From: Macrostomum hystrix
Taxonomy: Eukaryota > Platyhelminthes > Macrostomidae
Length of the DNA: 64,000 nt
Direction: 5' to 3'
NCBI GenBank assembly: GCA_950097015.1
Contig: CATNEN010000010.1
Location: 2,310,501-2,374,500, forward strand
How positions within the stretch are numbered: position 1 is the first letter of the stretch; every line of letters begins with the position of its first letter. The notes under the pieces were generated by a model. It was given only the letters and a program-made list of their open reading frames with translations, was not told the DNA's origin and made no database searches. This document shows positions 32,207 to 40,851 of the stretch, piece after piece. Position numbers and translations under genes: made by a program.

Positions 32207-33706
32207 ATGGACGACGCTTGCCGTGACCTGCTGTGTCGCTACGTGGGTCAGGCCAGCGCCATTAATTGCCTGGAGCTCTGCGGCTACGCCAACGCCCGCG
32301 TCCTCCAAGGCCTCACCGACGCCGAGATCGACAACGTTGAACGATTCGTGCGCGACGCCTGCCAGCTGATGCCGCAGGAGGAGCGCGTCGGCTACGTTGG
32401 CCAGATATTCGCCGACTGCCCGGACCAGTTCCGCTTCCCGGCCGGCACCCGCAAGGGTATCCTGGTGGGCGTGCAAAGCCTGCGCGAGCGCCTGGACAAG
32501 GCCACGCAGACTGCGGCAGACTCTGAGGCACCGGCGCACATGACAGCCGGCCTTGAGGCCCTCTCAGCGGAGGCGCAACAGCAACTGCTGGCAGCCTGCA
32601 TGAGTCTGGGCGCCCATCCGGCGCTCTGCGGGTTCCCCATGCTGCCCGGGATGGGCGGCGGCGGCGGCGGAATGTCAGATCTGTTCGGCCATTTGCAGCA
32701 GCAGCAGCACGTCTTGGGAATGCCGATTTCTTTCACAGCCAAGCAGCAGCAGCAGCAACAGCAGCAACAGCAGTCAGCCAGGCGTCAGCAGCAACAGCAG
32801 CAGCAGCACTCCCCGACCCAGACTCAAATGCCCGTCACCCAACCTCTAAGGCTTCATCATTACCAGCCACAGCAGCAGCAGCAGCAGCAGCAGCAGTCAC
32901 GAGCTCCGTTGACTCCAGAGGAGGCCACATCAGCAGCATCGCTGGACAACGCAACTGGAACGGCTGGCGGACGCGACGGCAGCGGCAGTGGTAGCGGAGG
33001 AAACGGTGTCGCCGGCTCTCCGCCCGACGGTTCCACGGCGCTGATGATGTCGGACTTCGGCGGCTGCCTTGGCGAAGTTGACCTGGAGAAGCTGCGCGCC
33101 AGGTCGGCCGCCTCCGTGCTGCGGCTGAGCTCCAAGCAGTTCGAGGCCGCCCAGCTCACCGAGGGCGTCGACTTTGACATCCAGCTGGAGGTTCAGCCTG
33201 GTGGCGAGGATGGCGGTCGGCGCGTGTCGGGTGTCTATCACTGCCACCTGTGCAAGGTGAAACGGGATCGAACCTCCGCCGTTCGCTTCTCGGTGGCCAA
33301 GAATCGCTACCCGGTGGTCAGCAACATCATGTCGCACCTGAAGATGCACTTCCCGCTGAGGCCAGCGCCAGCCCACAGTCCATCTGCCGAAGCTCTGCTC
33401 GGTCCGCAGAGTCAGCAGCACCAGCTGCAGCAGTCGCCGCTGCCGCCGCACTCTGCCCACCTGGGCTGCTTCCCCTCCATGGTGCCTATGGCCGGCCTGC
33501 AGCAGATGTGGGCCGCTGGCCTCAAGCCATCCGCGGCTGCCGCTGCTGCCGCTGCCGCCGCTGCTGCCGCGGCCGCAGCTTCGATGGGCGGTGGCGGCGC
33601 CGGTAGCGGCGAGGCAGGCGACTCGCCAACGGCATCGCCGCCGATCTGGGCGAAGCCGGAGCCGGAGGCTGTGCGTAGCGCCAGCCCATTGGGAGCCGCT
33701 GACTGA
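32207..33706 (+). CDS. Zinc-finger protein with N-terminal helical domain and poly-Q/poly-A tracts
   Basis: 499 residues in one exon. The N-terminus (about 1-100) is a compact helical region with CLELCGYANARVLQGLTDAE and an FRFPAGTRKGIL motif, a SAM-like arrangement seen in uncharacterised invertebrate proteins. Polyglutamine tracts follow at about 182-235, then a Gly/Ser linker. A single unusual finger occurs at Cys346-X2-Cys349-X27-His377-X3-His381, with much wider spacing than classic C2H2. A polyalanine run follows near residues 443-460, with Pro- and Gly-rich ends. The combination suggests a nuclear, DNA- or chromatin-binding protein; I do not recognise the family. An acceptor ends at 32186, twenty bases before the ATG. 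The first AATAAA is at 34712, implying a 3' UTR of about 1 kb. Base composition is strongly GC3-rich as in neighbouring genes. Confidence 0.8.
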   Translation: MDDACRDLLCRYVGQASAINCLELCGYANARVLQGLTDAEIDNVERFVRDACQLMPQEERVGYVGQIFADCPDQFRFPAGTRKGILVGVQSLRERLDKATQTAADSEAPAHMTAGLEALSAEAQQQLLAACMSLGAHPALCGFPMLPGMGGGGGGMSDLFGHLQQQQHVLGMPISFTAKQQQQQQQQQQSARRQQQQQQQHSPTQTQMPVTQPLRLHHYQPQQQQQQQQQSRAPLTPEEATSAASLDNATGTAGGRDGSGSGSGGNGVAGSPPDGSTALMMSDFGGCLGEVDLEKLRARSAASVLRLSSKQFEAAQLTEGVDFDIQLEVQPGGEDGGRRVSGVYHCHLCKVKRDRTSAVRFSVAKNRYPVVSNIMSHLKMHFPLRPAPAHSPSAEALLGPQSQQHQLQQSPLPPHSAHLGCFPSMVPMAGLQQMWAAGLKPSAAAAAAAAAAAAAAAASMGGGGAGSGEAGDSPTASPPIWAKPEPEAVRSASPLGAAD

Positions 33707-35319
33707 TTGATTAACTGTTGCTTGACCTTCTATTGTTAGCTGGTGAGCTCACACTGACAGTGTTGACTCAAACCGAACGCGGGACACTCGAAGTTCGCAA
33801 TCGTCATTTAACTTCATAGAAAATATTGTTTAAAAAACTTATATTTTTTGTTTTATCTACTGCTTGATGGACACCGATTTGATTTCGTCTGATCAATCGA
33901 TATTATTTGTACAAGAGATTGATTTATTGTTGTTTAGCAAGCTATGCTTCGCCCGAGCATTGCCCGACGATCAACTTGTTATTTGCCGATTAGACACAAA
34001 GCCTTTGTTATCTGCTGAACTCAGCTCGCACTGATCGGGTCTCCGAGTCCCCTTAGAAATTGTTTTTTATCGAAATGTAAATCAATGCGTAGAAATAATG
34101 GACTCAGCCCGCGAACTCACGGTCGCCATCGTTTTTTAACTGCTGTTCGCGCTGTTTTGCACTATGTTGTCCCACTGATTACCGGCTCTCAGACCTGTAC
34201 TCAGCATCCTGTGTCCTGCTTGTTGTCGAATTCTCCGTTAATCCACTCAACTCAAAGCTTGTGTCTGCAGCTGTATAAAAATTGACTTGAATTTCTGCGC
34301 CTAGCACGAGCTCCAACTGACTTCACCCCTGCATCCCTGATCCTGATCATCCAATATTTCTAATTCATCGTTGACCCAGCCGCAATCTGTCAGTCACACA
34401 ATTACTAACTGCTCACCTGGTGTTTCCTTTATGCAGAGAATAAGAAACTTTGTCCGACAAGTCATGTCTGCCTTATCAGGCACTCGCAAATATACATTTT
34501 GCATGGACTGTTTAATTATATTCACCCCTGTAACATACTTTGCACGCCAAACAAGTACACAATCGTGCTTCATTTTGCCCATTTAATGTACATCAACGAT
34601 TAGTATAACTGACTGGGTGGCTTAAAATCTGAGCGACCTTTGGCAGGGTATCATGTATGCAGCCTCTGTGAAAATTTCTATCATGTGTTCAGGTGTTCCG
34701 TACGAATGAATAATAAAAAACGCTTTAACAAAATGGGCTTTTAAAATAACTAGAGACGCTCCAAGCGAACTTTTTTATATTAGGTAATTATATTAGTTCA
34801 TTATGATGACAAAAGTTAGCTGAATTTCACAGGCGGGACTCTGGTGTACTCCAATAACGCCACGTTCCTAAGAAAATCGCAAGCTTTAAAATTCAAATAA
34901 TAATTTGTCGCGTCGATGCGAAACATATATATATATATGGTCAACCGCAGGGCAAGGATGTGTTTCCTTGCAGAAAATTTAGACAGAAATTCTTTTCTCC
35001 GGTCTTTGCGAGCAGAGCTGACTGACGTTTACAACATTTTAACAAATATACAGAACAGGCCGTCTTTGATGTAAGAAGAACGATGACAATATATTCCTAG
35101 CTTTTTTCTTATAAGTATATAGCTATGATTAACTCTTGTAATAAAGCACGAAAACTTTCTTATCGCATTATTTTCATGTTTTTAACTAGCCTAAATCAAT
35201 GTTTTTATACAAACTGAGCAATTAAATAGTTCTTACTTGACTTATTTGAGGTAAACTCTCATAAAAGCATTGCAAATCGATAAATATTTAATGAAAAGTG
35301 AAATATCTTTCGATTTCAG
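33707..35319. other. 3' UTR and spacer before SSBP
   Basis: AT-rich, with an (AT)n run at about 34926-34938. No gene. It ends at the acceptor ATCTTTCGATTTCAG (35319) before the SSBP start. Confidence 0.4.
34712..34717 (+). terminator. Candidate poly(A) signal of the zinc-finger gene
   Basis: AATAAA in TGAATAATAAAAAACGC, about 1 kb after the stop; no other plus-strand AATAAA was noticed in between. Confidence 0.45.
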
Positions 35320-35334
35320 AATAAAATCATCATA

Positions 35335-37780
35335 ATGTATGCTAAAGGAAAACTTAACACGGTGCCCTCTGATGCTCAAGCTCAAGAGAAGTAAGTAGTA
35401 ATAAGATAACAAATCAGAAAAAAGGAAATGCTTTCAGCTGTAGCTTTGCAATTTAATCAACTACTTGTTATCATTATCAACATTAATTCTCAAACAGTTC
35501 AAAAAAGATAAATGTGTTTCATCTATTTATATCAACATATTTTTTCTCATAGTGATAATAATTCTTAATAATGCTGAAATGCTAACATTAAAAATAATTC
35601 TTATTGGCATTTAAGTATATTAATTATTTGAATCTAAATCAGAGTTTTATCATTTCTGGAATGTCTAAATAAGTCGAAGTATTAACACAAACTAAAAAAG
35701 TACACAAATGATACACTCAATCTCAAATTTGAAACGAAACTTGCAAAGAAAAATGAATATATTGGTATTGGTACCCATGAATTATGGTCTATTTATAGTG
35801 CATATAATGTATATTAGTGCAAAAATGATAACATTGTTGAATGAAGTTTGTGAGTTTTTATTTAGTAAAATTAGAATTTTTGTTCAAGAACTTATATATG
35901 AAAATGTTTTTGAATAGCCATTGGCTTACTAGAAGTATTTAGTATGTTTTAAAAGAAAAAAAGTATGTGTATTTTTATTTACTAAATATGATATATATAA
36001 TTACTGACAAATTATTATGCTTACCTTTACATTTAGTTAAGTGAATTTTTCTTATGCAAGTTATTTGCTTTTTGAGTTAAAAATGAGATGGGTGAAATTA
36101 GTTTTTTTCAATACTATTAATTGTTGTAATCTCTTTGAAAAACCTTACCTTACGATTTTTAAGATAAGTTATGCTTAGAATAAGATTGCTTAGAATAAAA
36201 AGTCTTTGCTAGTCAGAAAATACATTTCCACTTAATCAACAAATATAAAATAGGGGTTTTGATGATTGGTTGGTTTTCACTATGTATCCAATATAAGTGC
36301 GAGCTAGCTAGCATGAAAGGGTTTTTTATTTTAGCAACATCAGTTTTTGATATTCGTTTTTTGCAGTTCAATTCGTGAATAAGGCGTTTTCATTATACTG
36401 GCATTATTCTGGAATCTTATATCTGCCACAAATCTGGCATTTTTATTATCACAGACTGGCCCTGTATGTGTATGAGTACCTGGTGCACATCGGTGCACAG
36501 AAGTCTGCCCAGACCTTCCTGTCCGAGATTCATTGGGACAAGAACATCACTCTGGGCGAGCCGCCAGGCTTCCTCTGCTCCTGGTGGTGGTAAGGCTGCT
36601 AACTGATTCTGGTCGCGTTTTGTTGACCATTCACTCTAACGTTTAAAGCAGCAGTGCTTTAATTTTATCGAATCAATTGCATTTTCGCAGCGTATTCTGG
36701 GACTTGTACTGCGCTGCACCAGAGCGGAGGGACAACTGTGAGCACTCGGGAGAGGCCACCGCTTTTCACGACTACGTGAGTGAGATGCTTGAGTAAAATT
36801 TTAGTAAATTGAAGCCCGTGGCTTTTCTGGGAAGCTAAATAGTATAGATCCCACGCATGCATCCAGATCCTCAGGTAAGTCAGGTAAGCTAGTCGTCCTC
36901 CCAGATCCCTAGGTACAAGCCAGTCATCCTCCCAGACCCAAGATGAGCCAGCCATCGCCCCTTCCAGATCCAAAGGCTATCTCCAGGGCACTCTGGAGCC
37001 ATCCCGAATCCCAGAACGGGCTGCTGCATCCATGCCAAATCCCAGAACAGGCTGCTGCAGCCATCCCAAATCCCAGAACAGGCTGCTGCAGCCATCCCAA
37101 ATCCCAGAACAGGCTGCTGCAGCCATCCCAAATCCCAGAACAGGCTGCTGCAGCCATCCCAAATCCCAGAACAGGCTGCTGCAGCCATCCCAAATCCCAG
37201 AACAGGCTGCTGCAGCCATCCCAAATCCCAGAACAGGCTGCTGCAGTCATCCCAAATCCCAGAACAGGCTCAAATACACCCGCAGAATTTCGCCAACGCT
37301 GGCTGCGGCATCGGGCCGCCACCTCCTATGCACCCGCCCCCCGGTGAATTCTTCCCGCCGCCGCCGCTGCCTCCGCCGCCGCCGTCGCTGCCTCCGTCCA
37401 GCGGCGGCAGGAATTCATCTGTTGGCCCGAACGGCATTTCGCAGCAGCGCCTGCCGCCGCCCCTACAACAGCAGCAGCAGCAGCAGGGCGGTCCAATGCA
37501 GTATCGGCCGCCTCCCCGATCTGCCGGGTCTGGCTTCAGCGGCGGGCAGATGATGTGCTCGCCGTGGCAGCAACAGCAGCAGCAGGATCCGCGCATGATA
37601 CCAGGCCCAAATATGCCGCCACCGCCGCCTCTGCCACTGCAGCAGCAGCTTCCAGAGCAGCAGCAGACGGCAGACAGTGCAGCCATTCTCAAGATCAAGG
37701 AGTCGATGCAGGAGGAGTCGGAGTTGCTGTCTGGTGGCAGCGGATTTGATGCAGATTTCTTCAGCGGTCAGCAGCCATGA
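35335..37780 (+). CDS. SSBP: Single-stranded DNA-binding protein / LDB1 co-factor (SSBP2/3/4 type, four exons)
   Basis: Exons 35335-35390, 36455-36589, 36691-36775 and 37286-37780 join in frame to 256 residues. The start MYAKGK-x5-PSDAQAQEK matches animal SSBP proteins. The LUFS/LisH domain (about residues 18-92) is nearly identical: [20 protein letters not shown], then [20 protein letters not shown], then [17 protein letters not shown] and HDY. The rest is Pro/Gly/Gln-rich with [12 protein letters not shown], as in the family, but much shorter than the usual 360-390 residues, and ends in a non-family [16 protein letters not shown] proteins bind LDB1/Chip through LUFS and stabilise LIM-homeodomain transcription complexes. 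An acceptor ends at 35319, fifteen bases before the ATG. Donors are GTAAGT, GTAAGG and GTGAGT. Intron 3 carries a 31-bp array. Which vertebrate paralogue is closest cannot be told. Confidence 0.94.
37035..37265 (+). repeat. 31-bp minisatellite in SSBP intron 3 (about 7.5 units)
   Basis: Unit built from CATCCCAAATCCCAGAACAG and GCTGCTGCAGC. The last unit ends 20 bases before the exon 4 acceptor. Units are almost identical, so the array is young. Confidence 0.93.
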
Positions 37781-37876
37781 ACAGGAGGACCGTGCAGCCA
37801 TTGATGGCCGCTGAATTCCACTCCGCTCTTGCTCTCTGATTTCTAAGCTTACAGATTTGCTGACTGATTGTACTCG

Positions 37877-38813
37877 GATTGTCCATGCTGCATGGATCAG
37901 AGGGCGGATTGCTGATGCGGGATGGGTCAGAGGGCGGATTGCCCATGCGGGATGGGTCAGAGGGCGGATTGCCGATGCGGGATGTGTCAGAGGGCGGATT
38001 GCCGATACGGGATGGGTCAGAGGGCGGATTGCCCATGCGGGATGTGTCAGAGGGTGGATTGCCGATGCGGGATGGGTCAGAGGGCGGATTGCCGATTCGG
38101 GATGGGTCAGAGGGCGGATTGCCCATGCGGGATGTGTCAGAGGGTGGATTGCCGATGCGGGATGGGTCAGAGGGCGGATTGCCCATGCGGGATGGGTCAG
38201 AGGGCGGATTGCCGATGCGGGATGTGTCAGAGGGCGGATTGCCGATACGGGATGGGTCAGAGGGCGGATTGCCCATGCGGGATGGGTCAGAGGGCGGATT
38301 GCCCATGCGGGATGGGTCAGAGGGCGGATTGCCCATGCGGGATGGGTCAGAGGGCGGATTGCCCATGCGGGATGGGTCAGAGGGCGGATTGCTGATGCGG
38401 GATGGGTCAGAGGGCGGATTGCCCATGCGGGATGGGTCAGAGGGCGGATTGCCGATGCGGGATGTGTCAGAGGGCGGATTGCCGATACGGGATGGGTCAG
38501 AGGGCGGATTGCCCATGCGGGATGTGTCAGAGGGTGGATTGCCGATGCGGGATGGGTCAGAGGGCGGATTGCCCATGCGGGATGGGTCAGAGGGCGGATT
38601 GCCCATGCGGGATGGGTCAGAGGGCGGATTGCTGATGCGGGATGGGTCAGAGGGCGGATTGCCCATGCGGGATGGGTCAGAGGGCGGATTGCCGATGCGG
38701 GATGTGTCAGAGGGCGGATTGCCGATACGGGATGGGTCAGAGGGCGGATTGCCCATGCGGGATGTGTCAGAGGGTGGATTGCCGATGCGGGATGGGTCAG
38801 AGGGCGGATGCAG
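37877..38813 (+). repeat. 30-bp minisatellite downstream of SSBP (about 31 units)
   Basis: Unit GATGGGTCAGAGGGCGGATT plus GCCCATGCGG, with GTGTCAG, GGTGGATT, GCCGATACGG and GCTGATGCGG variants. Variant order repeats: the run GATACGG-GATGGG...GATGTG...GGTGGATT occurs at about 38001, 38481 and 38721, showing block duplications in multiples of 240 bp. With a unit divisible by three, several frames on both strands stay open; these are not genes. Confidence 0.94.
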
Positions 38814-39041
38814 AGTGAATCAGCTTGTAGAGAGGCCTGTATCTCATAGGTTCCTGAGTGCATATTCTCACTGAGGCTGGAAAGTGTTTTGTACAGGATT
38901 TTTAATTTAAGCAAGTCTCAAGTTGTTGTGTCTTAGTGTGTCTTTAGTTTTGAATAATCAATTGTTATTTTTATGGGCTATTTATTATTTTTTTCGAGTA
39001 TTTTATACTCGCTACTTAGACAGTAAATTTTCGCGACAAAT

Positions 39042-39047
39042 AATAAA
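39042..39047 (+). terminator. Candidate poly(A) signal of SSBP
   Basis: AATAAA in CAAATAATAAACATTTC; a second AATAAA lies at about 39201. If either is used, the whole 30-bp array lies inside the SSBP 3' UTR. Confidence 0.45.
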
Positions 39048-39426
39048 CATTTCATACTGACTGCTACTGCGCAGCAGCTAAGTAGCTTATAAGTAAATTT
39101 CATGTCGATTGTTAGACGACAATGCATCTTTTAGTTTTTAACTGTTGTTTTTAGCTAAGAAAAGGTTTTGTCTTATTTGTACAGCGCGCCACGTGCTTAC
39201 AATAAACTGTGCAACACGCTGAAGGCGCTGCTTCGCAGATCACGTTTTCAAATAGTTTTCTTGTAAATAATTAAAGTACATTTGTGTCTACCTGTGGCAT
39301 CGATATTGTCGCTTTATCCGAATTTCTTTGCCATTTATTATGAGCTCTTGAATCTCGCGACTCGAATAAAAAAATGACTAAACACTTTTCAATTTAGCGT
39401 GCTTCTAATACTTTCTGAATACTTTG

Positions 39427-40335
39427 TGTGAGTGTGTGTGAGTGTGTGTGAGTGTGTGAGTGTGTGAGTGTGTGTGAGTGTGTGTGAGTGTGTGAGTGTG
39501 TGAGTGTGTGTGAGTGTGTGTGAGTGTGTGAGTGTGTGTGAGTGTGTGTGAGTGTGTGTGAGTGTGTGAGTGTGTGAGTGTGTGTGAGTGTGTGAGTGTG
39601 TGTGAGTGTGTGTGAGTGTGTGTGAGTGTGTGTGAGTGTGTGAGTGTGTGTGAGTGTGTGTGAGTGTGTGTGAGTGTGTGAGTGTGTGAGTGTGTGTGAG
39701 TGTGTGTGAGTGTGTGTGAGTGTGTGAGTGTGTGTGAGTGTGTGTAAGTGTGTGAGTGTGTGTGAGTGTGTGTGAGTGTGTGTGAGTGTGTGTAAGTGTG
39801 TGAGTGTGTGTGAGTGTGTGAGTGTGTGTGAGTGTGTGTGAGTGTGTGAGTGTGTGTGAGTGTGTGTGAGTGTGTGAGTGTGTGTGAGTGTGTGAGTGTG
39901 TGTGAGTGTGTGTGAGTGTGTGAGTGTGTGTGAGTGTGTGAGTGTGTGTGAGTGTGTGAGTGTGTGTGAGTGTGTGAGTGTGTGAGTGTGTGTGAGTGTG
40001 TGAGTGTGTGTGAGTGTGTGTGAGTGTGTGAGTGTGTGTGAGTGTGTGTGAGTGTGTGAGTGTGTGTGAGTGTGTGAGTGTGTGTGAGTGTGTGTGAGTG
40101 TGTGAGTGTGTGTGAGTGTGTGAGTGTGTGTGAGTGTGTGAGTGTGTGTGAGTGTGTGAGTGTGTGTGAGTGTGTGTGAGTGTGTGAGTGTGTGTGAGTG
40201 TGTGTGAGTGTGTGAGTGTGTGTGTGAGTGTGTGTGAGTGTGTGTGAGTGTGTGAGTGTGTGTGAGTGTGTGTGAGTGTGTGAGTGTGTGTGTGTGAGTG
40301 TGTGAGTGTGTGTGAGTGTGTGTGAGTGTGTGTAT
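39427..40335 (+). repeat. GT-rich minisatellite, GAGTGTGT/GAGTGTGTGT units
   Basis: About 910 bases of GAGTGTGT and GAGTGTGTGT in irregular order, with a few GTAAGTGT and GTGTATGTTT variants. Alternating purine-pyrimidine runs of this kind can adopt Z-DNA. Confidence 0.95.
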
Positions 40336-40357
40336 GTTTGTGTGTGTGTCAGCTTGA

Positions 40358-40522
40358 TGAGCTGTGAGCAGTGACAAATGAGCTGCAGCAGTGACAAATG
40401 AGCTGCAGCAGTGACAACTGAGCTGAAGCAGTGACAAATGAGCTGCAGCAGTGACAAATGAGCTGCAGCAGTGACAAATGAGCTGCAGCAGTGACAAATG
40501 AGCTGCAGCAGTGACAAATGGT
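40358..40522 (+). repeat. 20-bp minisatellite (eight units)
   Basis: Unit GAGCTGCAGCAGTGACAAAT, nearly perfect, one unit with GAGCTGAAGC. It lies directly after the GT-rich array and 330 bases before the IAH1 start. Confidence 0.94.
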
Positions 40523-40851
40523 CTGATCTGCTTCTTAGAAATTGATCCACAGACTCGAGTTAGAATGCAGTGTACTGCGACATGTCACAGCTGCAGACGC
40601 ACAGAGCAGCACTCAGGCCATGAGCTTACTCTTGTTTCCTGATTGAGCCGGTCCCAGCTGGCTGCTCCACTGCCCCTCCTGGCGAGGATCTGCAGCATCC
40701 CTAAACACGCCCAGTCTCCTGATTGGTCCGGCGAAGGAGTCGTATTGCTGGGATCAATTTTAAATAAAAATGCCTAGGTGACATCTTTCTGTTGAGCCTA
40801 GGGGACTAAATAGGACAGCCGGGCTGAAGGCATCCCAGAGAATCCCCCCAA

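Noticed and set aside
37857-38914. Open frames of more than 300 codons on both strands over the 30-bp array
   Set aside because: The unit is divisible by three and lacks stops in several frames; the products are pure 10-residue repeats with no start context or domain.
39394-40550. Two long minus-strand frames of His-Ser-Thr repeats
   Set aside because: They are translations of the GT-rich minisatellite and the 20-bp array beside it.
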